Assembly: GCF_051860665.1 (NCBI RefSeq)
Contig: NZ_JBHYDM010000006.1
Coordinates: 62,001 to 126,000 of the forward strand
Reading direction: 5' to 3'
DNA: 64,000 nt
Origin: Falsiroseomonas sp051860665
Lineage (GTDB): Bacteria > Pseudomonadota > Alphaproteobacteria > Acetobacterales > Acetobacteraceae
Below, piece by piece: positions 24,812 through 33,776 of this stretch (positions within the stretch are counted from its first letter, which is position 1; the number at the start of each line of letters is the position of its first letter). Both the position numbers and the translations under genes were made by a program. The notes beneath the pieces were generated by a model, which saw only the letters and a list, made by a program, of their open reading frames with translations, was not told the origin of the DNA and made no database searches.

Positions 24812-26143
24812 TTATCCCAGGACCCGCCGGAAGGTATTGTCGACGTGGACGAAGTCCCGGGCGGGGTCCATCGCCGCTTCCAGCGCCGCGGCGTCCATGC
24901 AGCCCGCCACCTCCGGATCCGCCAGCAGGTTGGTGCGGAAGTCCCGGGCGCCCGGCTGCCCCAGCGCCTGCCAGGTGGCCATGGCGGCGCGCTGCACGGC
25001 GGAATAAGCGCCCTCGCGGCTCAGCCCGGCCTGGGTCAGGGCCAGCAGGACCTTCTGCGAATGCACCACACCGCCCAGGCTGGCCAGGTTCTCCTCCATG
25101 CGGCGCGGATAGATGGTGAGCTTGGCCATCATGCCGGTCAGGCGCATCAGCGCGAAATCCAGCGTGATGGTGGCATCCGGCCCGATCACGCGCTCGACGC
25201 TGCTATGGCTGATGTCACGCTCATGCCACAGCGCCACATTCTCCAGCGCCGGCATGGCATAGCCACGCACCAGCCGTGCCAGGCCGGTCAGGTTCTCGGA
25301 CAGCACCGGGTTGCGCTTGTGGGGCATGGCGCTGCTGCCCTTCTGGCCGGCGTGGAAGAATTCCTCCGCCTCCCGCACCTCGCTGCGCTGCAGGTGGCGG
25401 ACCTCCACCGCCAGCCGCTCCACGCTGCTGGCGACCACGGCGAGGGCGCAGAAGAAGGCGGCGTGCCGGTCGCGGGGGATCACCTGCGTGGAGACCGGCT
25501 CCACCGCCAGGCCAAGCTTGGCTGCAACATGGGCTTCGACGCGGGGATCGACACTTGCGAAAGTGCCGACGGGGCCGCTGATGGCGCAGGTCGCGACCTC
25601 CGCGCGCGCGGCCACCAGCCGGGCGCGGTTGCGCTGGAACTCCGCATAATGGCCGAGCAGCTTCAGCCCGAAGGTGGTCGGCTCGGCATGGATCCCATGC
25701 GACCGGCCGATGGTCGGCGTATGCCGGTGCTCCTCGGCCCGGGCGCGCAGCGCCTCCAGCAAGGCATCGAGATCGGCGATCAGCAGATCCGCCGCGCGCG
25801 TCATCTGCACGGCGAGGCAGGTGTCCAGCACGTCGCTGCTGGTCATCCCCTGGTGCAGGAAGCGGGCTTCCGGCCCGATGCCCTCGCCGAGCCAGGTCAG
25901 GAAGGCGATGACATCGTGCCGCGTCTCGCGCTCGATGGCATCGATGCGCTCCAGGTCGGCCGCGCTGATATCGGCCACCTTGGCGGCGCCACCCTGGCGG
26001 ATCGCCCGGGCGGCTTCAGCAGGGATGGTGCCGAGCTCGGCCATCGCCTCCGCCGCCAGCGCCTCGATCTCGAACCAGATCCGGAAGCGCGTCTCGGGTG
26101 ACCAGATTGCCACCATTTCAGGCCGGCTGTAGCGGGGGACCAT
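24812..26143 (-). CDS. purB: Adenylosuccinate lyase
   Basis: 443-residue enzyme of the fumarase/aspartase superfamily that cleaves SAICAR and adenylosuccinate, two steps of purine synthesis. It starts MVPRYSRPEMVAIWS, as in other bacterial PurB. The ligand-binding regions are MTSSDVLDTCLAVQ, TPTIGRSHGIHAEPTTFG (catalytic His) and the signature GSSAMPHKRNPVLSEN with the flexible catalytic Ser loop. The length is normal. It is transcribed away from the terC-like gene across a 105-base divergent spacer and lies upstream of the exported protein/NRDE/purC set on the same strand. Confidence 0.97.
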   Translation of the reverse strand: MVPRYSRPEMVAIWSPETRFRIWFEIEALAAEAMAELGTIPAEAARAIRQGGAAKVADISAADLERIDAIERETRHDVIAFLTWLGEGIGPEARFLHQGMTSSDVLDTCLAVQMTRAADLLIADLDALLEALRARAEEHRHTPTIGRSHGIHAEPTTFGLKLLGHYAEFQRNRARLVAARAEVATCAISGPVGTFASVDPRVEAHVAAKLGLAVEPVSTQVIPRDRHAAFFCALAVVASSVERLAVEVRHLQRSEVREAEEFFHAGQKGSSAMPHKRNPVLSENLTGLARLVRGYAMPALENVALWHERDISHSSVERVIGPDATITLDFALMRLTGMMAKLTIYPRRMEENLASLGGVVHSQKVLLALTQAGLSREGAYSAVQRAAMATWQALGQPGARDFRTNLLADPEVAGCMDAAALEAAMDPARDFVHVDNTFRRVLG

Positions 26144-26198
26144 TGACCGAATTCCATGCGCGATTGAGCGAGCGTCTCATCGCGCGCCAAGCAGGCGG

Positions 26199-26229
26199 TT
26201 GACAAGTCTCCCGCTGAACGTGGCATTAG
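26199..26229 (+). promoter_or_regulatory. Candidate promoter of the TerC-family gene
   Basis: TTGACA at 26199-26204 is a perfect -35, but the best -10 downstream (CATTAG at 26224) is weak and the spacing is 19 bases. No manganese-riboswitch (yybP-ykoY) structure was recognised in this short spacer. Confidence 0.3.
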
Positions 26230-26248
26230 CGGCGCCAAAGCGGGATGG

Positions 26249-27055
26249 ATGCTGCAAAACATGGATTTTTCTTCATATGGACCGGAGCTCGTTGCGCTCG
26301 GGCAGGTCCTGTTCATCGACATCGTCCTGGCGGGCGACAACGCGATCGTCGTGGGCATGGCCGCGGCCGGCTTGCCGGCTGATCAGCGCCGCAAGGCGAT
26401 CTTCTGGGGCATCATCGCTGCCACGGTGATGCGCATTGCCTTCGCCTCCATCACCGTGCAGCTGCTGTCCATCGTCGGCATCGTGCTGGCCGGCGGCGTG
26501 TTGCTGCTCTGGGTCTGCTGGAAGATGTATCGCGAGCTGCGCAGCGGCGGCAGCCATGCGGAGCAGGAGGGTGTCGAGGCGCTTGAAGGCGAGCCCGGTG
26601 GGCCGCCGCGCAAGACGCTGAAGCAGGCGATCATCCAGATCCTCGTCGCCGATGTCTCGATGAGCCTCGACAACGTGCTGGCCGTCGCCGGCGCGGCCAA
26701 GGATCATCCCTACATCCTCATCATCGGCCTGGCCTTCTCGGTGGTGCTGATGGGTGTCGCCGCGACGCTGATCGCGCGCTTGCTGGACAAGCATCGCTGG
26801 ATCGCCTGGATCGGCCTGCTGGTCATCCTCTACGTCGCCATCACGATGATCTACGAGGGGACGAACCAGATCGCCGATACGGTGCCGCAGGCCTACGGCT
26901 ATCTCTTCCTGCCGCTGGGCTGGATGGCGCTGCCGGGGGTCTTCCCGATTGGTCTCTGGGTCATGGCGACGGTGCTGCATGTGGCGGTGCTGGCGGTGGT
27001 CGCCACGGTGATGGTCGACCTGACCCGTCATGTCATGAAGCGGAACCAGGGATGA
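26249..27055 (+). CDS. TerC/YjbE-family integral membrane protein
   Basis: 268 residues with about seven membrane helices. The hallmark acidic membrane motif IDIVLAGDNAIVVGMA appears near residues 24-39, and the repeated second motif VSMSLDNVLAVAGAA at about 138. These Asp-Asn pairs are thought to bind metal ions. The family exports manganese (and in some cases supports loading of exoenzymes with Mn) or gives tellurite resistance. A second ATG four codons downstream (MDFSSYG) is possible. The stop overlaps the next gene's start by ATGA, coupling it to a lipoprotein. Confidence 0.87.
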   Translation: MLQNMDFSSYGPELVALGQVLFIDIVLAGDNAIVVGMAAAGLPADQRRKAIFWGIIAATVMRIAFASITVQLLSIVGIVLAGGVLLLWVCWKMYRELRSGGSHAEQEGVEALEGEPGGPPRKTLKQAIIQILVADVSMSLDNVLAVAGAAKDHPYILIIGLAFSVVLMGVAATLIARLLDKHRWIAWIGLLVILYVAITMIYEGTNQIADTVPQAYGYLFLPLGWMALPGVFPIGLWVMATVLHVAVLAVVATVMVDLTRHVMKRNQG

Positions 27056-27651
27056 GCCGCGCCGCGCTTCCGGTCCTCGCGGCGCTGGTCGGCCTCGCGG
27101 CCTGCGCCGAGGGCCCGAACACGGCTGGCCCGGCGACGGGGCGGCCCGGAAGCCGGCCGAGCCTGGAACAGATGGCGGGCCGCCTGCCCGCCGAGGTCGG
27201 CGCCTTCACCCGCGGCGAAACCACCTGGCATGAGCGCGATCGCCCGGGCTTCGGCGTGGCCGTGGATTATGCCGGGCCGGCGCGCAGTGCCGTATCCACG
27301 GTCAGCCTCTATGACCGTGGCGAGGCGATGGTGCCGCAGGAGGTGTCCTCCGCGGCGATCCAGCGCGAATTCAACGCGGCCGTCCAGGATGCGCTCGCGG
27401 TGGCGGACCAGCGCACCAGCCAGCGGATCACCGAGGGCGTGCGCTCCGAGATCGCGGTCCCGGGGCAGGCCGCGCTGCAATGCGTGGACCTGCGCGGCAC
27501 CTATGGCCGGGCGCAGGTGCAGACCCTGCTCTGCGTCGGCGGTGCGGCGGGACGCTACCTCAAGGTGCAGGTGACCTCGCCGGTGCGGCAGGTCCATCCG
27601 GTGGACCCGCTGCCCTTCGTGGTCGGCATCGCCCAGGCTGCGCGGGGCTGA
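27052..27651 (+). CDS. Putative lipoprotein of unknown function
   Basis: 199 residues. The N-terminus MSRAALPVLAALVGLAACAEG is a lipoprotein signal with the lipobox LAAC (Cys at 18). The mature protein holds a beta-rich domain (FGVAVDYAGPARSAVSTVSLYDRGEAMVP), a helical part (AAIQREFNAAVQDALAVAD) and a final domain with two Cys (ALQCVDLRGTYGRAQVQTLLCVGG) that could form a disulfide. Family not recognised. The start overlaps the TerC-family stop (ATGA). Its last 24 bases are followed by a diverged duplicate in another frame (see repeat at 27628). Confidence 0.72.
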   Translation: MSRAALPVLAALVGLAACAEGPNTAGPATGRPGSRPSLEQMAGRLPAEVGAFTRGETTWHERDRPGFGVAVDYAGPARSAVSTVSLYDRGEAMVPQEVSSAAIQREFNAAVQDALAVADQRTSQRITEGVRSEIAVPGQAALQCVDLRGTYGRAQVQTLLCVGGAAGRYLKVQVTSPVRQVHPVDPLPFVVGIAQAARG

Positions 27652-27677
27652 AGATCGTCCAGGCCGCCCGCGGCTGA
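27628..27677 (+). repeat. Imperfect 24-base tandem duplication of the lipoprotein gene's end
   Basis: Bases 27628-27651 (coding the final IAQAARG and stop) and 27654-27677 match at 20 of 24 positions. The second copy reads IVQAARG-stop in a frame shifted by 26 bases. It lies outside the gene. Confidence 0.7.
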
Positions 27678-27696
27678 GGGCGTATCGGTGGGCGCC

Positions 27697-29706
27697 TCAG
27701 GCGTCCACCGCCTCCTCGTCCAGCTGGGCGGCATTCTCCTGGATGAAGCGGAAGCGCAGCTCTGGCCGCCTTCCCATCAGCGCCTCGATCAGTTCCGAGG
27801 TCCGCGCCCGCTCCTCGGCCGGCAGGACCACGCGCAGCAGGGTGCGGCGCTTCGGGTCCATGGTGGTCTCCTTCAGCGAGGCCGGCGGCATTTCGCCGAG
27901 TCCCTTGAAGCGGCTGACATCCACCTTCTGGTTGGCCTTGAATTCCTTCTTCAGCAGCCGCTCCCGGTCCGCATCGTCGCGGGCATAGACTGTCTTGCCC
28001 TGGGCCTGCAGGCGGAACAGCGGCGGCTGGGCCAGGAACAGGCGGCCCTGGCGCACCAGCTCCGGCAACTCCTTGTAGAAGAAGGTCATCAGCAGCGCCG
28101 CGATATGGGCGCCGTCCACATCGGCATCCGTCATGATGACGATGCGGCCGTAGCGCAGACGGCCGAGGTCGAATTTCTCGCCGGCGCCGCAGCCCAGCGC
28201 CTCGATCAGGTCGCGCAGCTCCTGGTTCTGGCGCAGCTTGTCGGCGCTGGCGCTGGCCACGTTCAGGATCTTGCCCCGCAGCGGCAGCACGGCCTGGGTT
28301 TCGCGGTCGCGCGCCTGCTTGGCGGAGCCGCCGGCCGAATCGCCCTCGACCAGGAACAGCTCCGTGCCGTCCACGCCCTCCCGCGCGCAATCGGCCAGCT
28401 TGCCGGGCAGGCGCAGCTTGCGGGTGGCGGATTTGCGCGGCGTCTCCTTCTGTTCGCGTCGGCGGATGCGGTCCTCGGCGCGCTCGATGCACCAGGCGAG
28501 CAGGTTGTCGGCGCGGCCGGGATCGCCTGCCAGCCAATGGTCGAAATTGTCGCGCAGCGCCGCTTCCACCAGCCGGGCGGCCTCGGGGCTGGTCAGCCGG
28601 TCCTTGGTCTGGCCCTGGAATTGCGGGTCCCGCACGAAAACGGAGAGCATGCCGGCCAGGCCGCCGAGCAGATCCTCGGCCGTGACATTCGCGGCCCGGC
28701 GTTCCTTCTTCAATTCGCCATAGGCCCGCAGGCCCTTCACCAGCGCCGCGCGCAGCCCCGCCTCATGCGTGCCGCCCTGCGGCGTCGGGATGGTATTGGC
28801 ATAGGTCGAGAGGAAGCCGTCGCCTTGCTCGAGCCAGGTCACGGCCCATTCGGCGCGGCCGGCGCCTTCCGGGAATGTCGCCTCGCCAGCCCAGGGGGTC
28901 GGCACCACGGGGGCGCGCCCCTCGACCGAAGCGGCCAGGAAGTCCGAGAGGCCGCCGGGGAAGTGCAGCACCGCCTGGGCCGGCGTCTCCGTGCCTTCCA
29001 CCAGCTTCGGGTCGCAGGACCAGCGGATCTCCACGCCTCGGAACAGATAGGCCTTGGATCGGCACAGCCGATGCAGCCGGGCTGGGCTGAAGGACAGCTT
29101 GCCAAAGATCTCGGGGTCCGGCTTGAAGCGCACCTGCGTGCCGCGCCGGTTCTGGACCGGCCCCACCGTCTTCAGCTTCTGCACCGGCCGGCCGCGCTCG
29201 AAGGCATGCGCGTAAAGGGTGCGGTCGCGTGCGACCTCCACCTCCATCCGCTCGGCCAGCGCATTCACCACGGAGGAGCCGACGCCGTGCAGGCCGCCCG
29301 AGGTCTCATAGGCCTTGCCGGAGAACTTGCCGCCCGAATGCAGCGTGGTGAGGATCACCTCGAGCGCCGAGAGCTTGGGAAAGCGCGGATGGGGATCGAC
29401 GGGGATGCCGCGGCCATTGTCGCGCACCGTCAGCCAGTCACCGGCTTCCAATGAGACCTCGATCCGGTCGGCGTGCCCGGCCACGGCCTCGTCCATGGCA
29501 TTATCCAGGATCTCAGCCGCCAGGTGGTGAAGCGCGTTCTCATCGGTGCCGCCGATATACATGCCGGGGCGCCGCCGGACGGGCTCCAGCCCCTCAAGGA
29601 CCTCGATGTCCTTGGCGGAGTAGTCGGACGGGGCAGGGGCCGCGACGGCCGCGGCCGGCTTGGGCGCCGGCTTCGCGGCACGGCCGGCCTTGAACAGGTC
29701 GTTCAT
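27697..29706 (-). CDS. parE: DNA topoisomerase IV subunit B
   Basis: 669 residues. ParE provides the ATPase and Toprim parts of topoisomerase IV, which unlinks daughter chromosomes. The GHKL ATPase motifs are EVLEGLEPVRRRPGMYIGG, EILDNAMDEAVAGHA (Mg-binding Asn) and ETSGGLHGVGSSVVNAL. The Toprim domain has FLVEGDSAGGSAKQARDR and IVIMTDADVDGAHI. An ALPLRGKILNV-type stretch (here VLPLRGKILNV) follows. The length and the lack of a GyrB-type insert favour ParE over GyrB. It is transcribed on the minus strand with dps upstream; a hairpin-rich spacer separates them. Confidence 0.92.
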   Translation of the reverse strand: MNDLFKAGRAAKPAPKPAAAVAAPAPSDYSAKDIEVLEGLEPVRRRPGMYIGGTDENALHHLAAEILDNAMDEAVAGHADRIEVSLEAGDWLTVRDNGRGIPVDPHPRFPKLSALEVILTTLHSGGKFSGKAYETSGGLHGVGSSVVNALAERMEVEVARDRTLYAHAFERGRPVQKLKTVGPVQNRRGTQVRFKPDPEIFGKLSFSPARLHRLCRSKAYLFRGVEIRWSCDPKLVEGTETPAQAVLHFPGGLSDFLAASVEGRAPVVPTPWAGEATFPEGAGRAEWAVTWLEQGDGFLSTYANTIPTPQGGTHEAGLRAALVKGLRAYGELKKERRAANVTAEDLLGGLAGMLSVFVRDPQFQGQTKDRLTSPEAARLVEAALRDNFDHWLAGDPGRADNLLAWCIERAEDRIRRREQKETPRKSATRKLRLPGKLADCAREGVDGTELFLVEGDSAGGSAKQARDRETQAVLPLRGKILNVASASADKLRQNQELRDLIEALGCGAGEKFDLGRLRYGRIVIMTDADVDGAHIAALLMTFFYKELPELVRQGRLFLAQPPLFRLQAQGKTVYARDDADRERLLKKEFKANQKVDVSRFKGLGEMPPASLKETTMDPKRRTLLRVVLPAEERARTSELIEALMGRRPELRFRFIQENAAQLDEEAVDA

Positions 29707-29722
29707 GCTGTGTTCTCAAGTT

Positions 29723-29792
29723 CCGGCCGAAAGATAGCGGCCGGCCGCGCCCCGCACAACCAAAGCGCAAGGCGCTGGTCCTGCGGGGCGCG
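29723..29792 (-). terminator. Double hairpin between dps and parE
   Basis: An 11-bp perfect inverted repeat (29746-29756 with 29782-29792) encloses a small inner hairpin. It is followed in the direction of transcription by a second 7-bp one (CCGGCCG/CGGCCGG, 29723-29729 with 29738-29744). There is no run of T, so efficient intrinsic termination is uncertain. It may be a transcript-end stabiliser for dps. Confidence 0.4.
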
Positions 29793-29805
29793 ATCAGGCG
29801 CCGAC

Positions 29806-30294
29806 TCAGTTGGTCGCCGTCGCCTCCAGCATCCAGAGCGCCTTGTCCAGGTTCTTGGACACATTGGTCAGGATATCGGCGGTATCCGCGTCGCCAGCTT
29901 CATCCGTGTCATCGATGCCCTCGCGCACCGACTTCGCCATGGCCGCATAGCGGTCCATCAGCGCCGCGACATGGTCGGCGCCGGCTTTCAGCTCGGCCGG
30001 ATAGGGTGCAAGGCGGGTCTTCGCGGCAACGTTCTGGCTGGCGCCGATCGCGGTGCCCCCCAGCTGCACCAGGCGCTCCGCCAGCAGGTCGATATCGTCG
30101 GCCAGGGTGTTGTAGAAAGTCTCGAACATCAGGTGCAGGCCGTGGAAGTTGGAGCCCTTCACGTTCCAATGCGCCTGGCGTGTCGTGTTGTAGAGGTCGA
30201 TGCCGTCGGTCAGGCAGGCCTGCAGCACCTCGATCGAGGCAGCCTTGGTATTGTCCTGCAGGTCGTTGCGGCTTTTCGGGGCGGACTTGGCCAT
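29806..30294 (-). CDS. dps: Dps-family ferritin-like DNA-protection protein
   Basis: 162 residues forming a four-helix ferritin-like subunit. The ferroxidase ligands of Dps are visible in QAHWNVKGSNFHGLHLMFETFY (His and the following Glu/Asp region) and DDIDLLAERLVQLGG. Dps dodecamers oxidise and store iron with hydrogen peroxide and protect DNA during stress. The start at 30294 (MAKSAPKSRNDLQ) has GGAG 8 bases upstream; the basic N-terminus could bind DNA. It sits divergent from nothing and upstream of parE on the same strand. Confidence 0.93.
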   Translation of the reverse strand: MAKSAPKSRNDLQDNTKAASIEVLQACLTDGIDLYNTTRQAHWNVKGSNFHGLHLMFETFYNTLADDIDLLAERLVQLGGTAIGASQNVAAKTRLAPYPAELKAGADHVAALMDRYAAMAKSVREGIDDTDEAGDADTADILTNVSKNLDKALWMLEATATN

Positions 30295-30359
30295 GGGAGT
30301 GTCTCCATTGCTGTTGCGTCGCCCCCTAACGTGGAGAGGGGCCTTCGCGTTGCATCCCC

Positions 30360-31979
30360 TCAGCCGTGCATTCCCGGCATGACATTCAGGTAGCGCGCGG
30401 CCTCCGGCGCCTCCGGCCCGCGATGCAGCGCGGCGGCCTGGGCCAGCACGCTGCGGTCCCATTCCGTCATCCGTTCCTCCTCGCGCAGATGCTCGGTCCA
30501 GCTTTCCATCAGCCAGAGCTCCACCCAGAGCTCGGGATGGGCGACATCCTCATAGAGCCGCCAGCCCTGGGCACCGCTGCGCAGGCGGACCTGGCGGCAG
30601 GCTGCCATGGCCGCCAGGAAGGCGGCCCGGTCCGCGGGGGCGATGCGATAGCGCACAGCCTCCAGCACTCGGCCGCTGTCATCGTTCAGCAGCGCAGCCA
30701 GGGATGGTGCCGCGGGTTCGGGCATCGGCACGGCGGGCGGGCGCGCATCTGCCGGCCGAGTCGCGGTTTCGGCCGAGGGGGGCTCGATCGGGTAGCGCCT
30801 GACCAGCAGGCCCGTCGCCGCGCAAAGCACCCCCGACAGTCCCATCGCATAGCCGATGCCGAAGGTCTCACCGCCCCAGCCGCCGAAGCCGGCGCCCAGG
30901 GTCAGCCCGCCGAAGGTCACCAGCTGGTAGATGCCGATGGCGCGCGCCCGGACCCAGCTCGGCACGGAGAGCTGCGCAGAGGCCTGCAGCGTGGAGGCGC
31001 CGGCCAGCCAACCGACGCCGTAGAGCAGCATGGCGAGCATGGCCACCGCCCAGTGCGTCGCCTGGCCCAGCAGAGCCAGGGCGCAGCCCGTCAGCACGGC
31101 CGCCGCCGTCACCGTGCCGCTGCGATCGAGTCGCGCCCGCAGGGAGGGCAGCAGGAAGCCTGCGCCCACGGCGCCGACGCCCATCGCCGCCAGCATGATG
31201 CCGAACCATTCGGGCCCCAGCCCCAGCTGCTGGCGTACCAGCAGCGGCAGAAGCCCCCAGAGCACGGCAGCGAAAAGGAAGAAGACGAAGCCGCGCAGCA
31301 TGATGCCGCGCAACACCGGGCTGGCCCGGGTATAGCCAAGGCCCGCGCGGATGGCGGACAGGAAGTGCTCCTTCGGCAGGCTGGCCCGCGGTGCCTCCCG
31401 CTTCCACAGCACCAGGGCCAGGATGACGACGAGGAAGGAGACGGCGTTCAGCGCGAAGGTCGCCTCCGCCCCCGCCGCTGCGACGGTAAAGCCGCCCAGC
31501 GCCGGGCCGATGGTGCGTGCCAGGTTGAAGCCGATGCCATTCAGCACGATGGCCCCGGTCAGGTCCTGGCGCGGCACCGTCTCCGGCGTCGTCGCCGCCC
31601 AGGCGGGCGAGTTCATCGCCGTGCCGATGCCGATGGCGAAGGTCAGCGCCACCAGCCCCCAGGGGCCGAGCTGCCCTGTCCAGGCCAGGAAGGCCAGCAG
31701 GGTGCCGGCGCCCGCGATCCAGGCCTGCGCGATGATCAGGAAGCGTCGGCGATCGACGATATCCGCCAGCGCGCCGGCGGGCAGGGCGAGCAGGAAGACC
31801 GGCAGCAGGCTGGCCACCTGCACCATGCTCACCATCAGCGGCGAGGGGGCGAGGGAGGTCATCAGCCAGCCGGCACCCGTATTCTGCATCCACATGCCGG
31901 TGTTACTGCACAGATTGGCCAGCCAGAGCATGCGGAAGGCGGGGTGGCGGAGCGGGGTGAGGGCGCTGGGAAGGGGCAT
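30360..31979 (-). CDS. MFS_3-type exporter with C-terminal ABM-like domain
   Basis: 539 residues from the ATG at 31979 (MPLPSALTPLRHPAFRMLW). Residues up to about 410 form twelve predicted membrane helices of the major facilitator type resembling the transmembrane secretion effector/EntS group (GALADIVDRRRFLI loop, PAWAATTPETVPRQDL). The last 110 residues are soluble and look like a dimeric alpha/beta-barrel (antibiotic-monooxygenase-like) domain (VRYRIAPADRAAFLAAM, then LRSGAQGWRLYED, VELWLMESW). This fusion is seen in part of the family; the substrate is unknown. The gene is divergent from the DUF962 gene. Upstream in-frame codons are not part of the protein. Confidence 0.83.
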   Translation of the reverse strand: MPLPSALTPLRHPAFRMLWLANLCSNTGMWMQNTGAGWLMTSLAPSPLMVSMVQVASLLPVFLLALPAGALADIVDRRRFLIIAQAWIAGAGTLLAFLAWTGQLGPWGLVALTFAIGIGTAMNSPAWAATTPETVPRQDLTGAIVLNGIGFNLARTIGPALGGFTVAAAGAEATFALNAVSFLVVILALVLWKREAPRASLPKEHFLSAIRAGLGYTRASPVLRGIMLRGFVFFLFAAVLWGLLPLLVRQQLGLGPEWFGIMLAAMGVGAVGAGFLLPSLRARLDRSGTVTAAAVLTGCALALLGQATHWAVAMLAMLLYGVGWLAGASTLQASAQLSVPSWVRARAIGIYQLVTFGGLTLGAGFGGWGGETFGIGYAMGLSGVLCAATGLLVRRYPIEPPSAETATRPADARPPAVPMPEPAAPSLAALLNDDSGRVLEAVRYRIAPADRAAFLAAMAACRQVRLRSGAQGWRLYEDVAHPELWVELWLMESWTEHLREEERMTEWDRSVLAQAAALHRGPEAPEAARYLNVMPGMHG

Positions 31980-32072
31980 CCCGGGCAAGGTGGCCGGGGC
32001 AGGGCGCCAGGGAAAGCGTTTCCTGCAGAATTTTGCCACGCGGCCCACGGCTTTGGCTATCCTGGGGCCGCC

Positions 32073-32420
32073 ATGACGCCGCCAAATCCCGCGACCTATG
32101 CCGAATTCTGGCCGCACTACCTGCGCGCCCATGCCCACCCTCGCACCCGCGCCATCCATGCGGCTGGGACGGTGGCGGGGCTGGTGGTCTTCCTCTGGGG
32201 CCTGGTGGCAGGGCCGGCCTGGCTGATGCTGCTGGCGCTGGTCATCGGCTATGGCGCGGCCTGGGCCTCGCACCTGCTGATCGAGCACAACCGGCCGGCG
32301 ACCTTCGGCCACCCGCTCTGGTCGCTCGGCAGCGACCTGCGGATGGCCTGGCTGCTGCTGACCGGGCGGCTGGATGGGGAGCTGCGCCGGGCCGGGCTGG
32401 ATCCCGCCAGCCCGCGCTGA
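32073..32420 (+). CDS. DUF962/Mpo1-family membrane protein
   Basis: 115 residues. The family hallmark is an early His-bearing segment (FWPHYLRAHAHPRTRAIHAAGT), followed by two hydrophobic helices, then HLLIEHNRPATFGHPLWSL with the second conserved His cluster. Yeast Mpo1 is an iron-dependent dioxygenase acting on 2-hydroxy fatty acids, using such His residues. Whether the bacterial proteins share this is not known. It ends 3 bases from the converging AzgA-like permease gene and is divergent from the MFS exporter. Confidence 0.83.
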   Translation: MTPPNPATYAEFWPHYLRAHAHPRTRAIHAAGTVAGLVVFLWGLVAGPAWLMLLALVIGYGAAWASHLLIEHNRPATFGHPLWSLGSDLRMAWLLLTGRLDGELRRAGLDPASPR

Positions 32421-32423
32421 GCC

Positions 32424-33710
32424 TCAGGCCAGGGCGAACTTCACCACGGACATCGCGGCCAGCAGCCAGACGGCGCCATGCACCTCCGCCGCGCGGCCGG
32501 CCATCACCTTGATCAGCGCATAGGTGATGAAGCCGAGGCCGAGGCCGGTCGCGATGGAGAAGGTGAAGGGCATGGCCAGCGCCGTCAGGATCGCCGGCAG
32601 GTATTCCGTGGCATCGTCCCAGGCCAGGTCCTGCAGCCCCTTGGCCATCAGGCAGGCGACGAAGAGCAGCGCCGGGGCGGTGGCGATGGCCGGGATGGCC
32701 GTGGCCAAAGGCGCCAGGAACAGGGTCAGCAGGAACAGCACGGCGACCGTCACCGCCGTCAGCCCGGTGCGGCCGCCGGCCTGGATGCCGGCCGCGCTCT
32801 CGATATAGCTGACGGTGGTGGAGGTGCCGAGCGCGGCGCCAATCATCGCGCCGCCGCTATCGGCCATCAGCACGCGCCCCAGCCGCGGCACCGTACCATC
32901 CGGGTTCATCAGGCCGGAGCGATGGGCGGTGGCGATCAGCGTGCCGGTATTGTCCAGCAGGTCCAGCAGGAAGAAGGTGAAGACGATCGCGACCAGGCCC
33001 AGCTGCAGCGCGCCGGCGATATCCATCTGCAGGAAGGTGGGCGCGAGCGATGGCGGCAGGGAGACGAGGCCCTTGAACTCGGTCAGGCCGAAGGGCAGGC
33101 CGATCGCCGCGGTGGCCAGGATGCCCAGCACGATGGCCCCCGGCACGGCGCGGGCCGCGAGCCCCGCGATCAGCAGGAAGCCGGCGCAGGCGATCAGCGT
33201 GCCGGGCGCCGTCACGCGCCCCAGGCCCACCATGGTGGCCGGATTGGCCACGACCAGGCCCATGCCCTGCAGGCCGATCAGCGCCAGCAGGAAGCCGATG
33301 CCGGCGGCGATGCCGAGCTTCAGCGACATGGGAATGCCGTTGATCAGCCATTCCCGTATGCGCAGCACGGAGACCAGGAAGAACAGCAGGCCGGAGACGA
33401 AGACGGCGCCGAGTGCCACCTGCCAGGGAATGCCCATGGCGCCCACCACGACGAAGGCGAAATAGGCGTTCAACCCCATGCCCGGGGCCAGGGCGATGGG
33501 ATAATTGGCCAGCAGGCCCATCAGCAGGCTGCCGATGGCGGCCGCGAGGCAGGTGGCGACGAAGGCGGCGCCCTGGTCGATGCCGGCGGCCGCCATGATG
33601 GAGGGATTGACCACGGCGATATAGACCATGGTCAGGTAGGTCGAGAGGCCGGCCAGGACTTCGGTGCGCGGCGTGGTGCCGCGCGCGCTGAGTTCGAAGA
33701 ACCGATCCAT
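32424..33710 (-). CDS. AzgA-type NCS2 purine permease
   Basis: 428 residues with roughly 12-14 membrane segments. The N-terminus MDRFFELSARGTTPRTEVLAGLSTYLTMVYIAVVNP is the diagnostic start of the AzgA/GhxP adenine-guanine-hypoxanthine proton symporters. The substrate-binding parts ALAPGMGLNAYFAF and the later GTSTTVSYIESAAGIQAGGRTGLTAV are intact. It would bring purine bases into the cytoplasm and complements the de novo pathway encoded 8-14 kb away. No regulatory site, such as a purine riboswitch, was recognised upstream (33711-33776). Confidence 0.92.
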   Translation of the reverse strand: MDRFFELSARGTTPRTEVLAGLSTYLTMVYIAVVNPSIMAAAGIDQGAAFVATCLAAAIGSLLMGLLANYPIALAPGMGLNAYFAFVVVGAMGIPWQVALGAVFVSGLLFFLVSVLRIREWLINGIPMSLKLGIAAGIGFLLALIGLQGMGLVVANPATMVGLGRVTAPGTLIACAGFLLIAGLAARAVPGAIVLGILATAAIGLPFGLTEFKGLVSLPPSLAPTFLQMDIAGALQLGLVAIVFTFFLLDLLDNTGTLIATAHRSGLMNPDGTVPRLGRVLMADSGGAMIGAALGTSTTVSYIESAAGIQAGGRTGLTAVTVAVLFLLTLFLAPLATAIPAIATAPALLFVACLMAKGLQDLAWDDATEYLPAILTALAMPFTFSIATGLGLGFITYALIKVMAGRAAEVHGAVWLLAAMSVVKFALA

Positions 33711-33776
33711 GGGGGGCCGCTCCGGCAGGTCTGGAATGCCGGAGCCTAAGCGGTGGTGCCGGCGTGTCCAGACCGG

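Noticed and set aside
26144..26248. Manganese (yybP-ykoY) riboswitch before the TerC-family gene
   Set aside because: The spacer is only 105 bases shared with divergent purB, and the conserved riboswitch loops were not found.
30366..32420. Long + strand open frame ending in the DUF962 protein
   Set aside because: Only the last 115 codons (from 32073) resemble a protein family; the rest is antisense to the MFS exporter.
33711..33776. Purine riboswitch at the AzgA permease gene
   Set aside because: The 66-base leader is too short and lacks the conserved purine-aptamer core.
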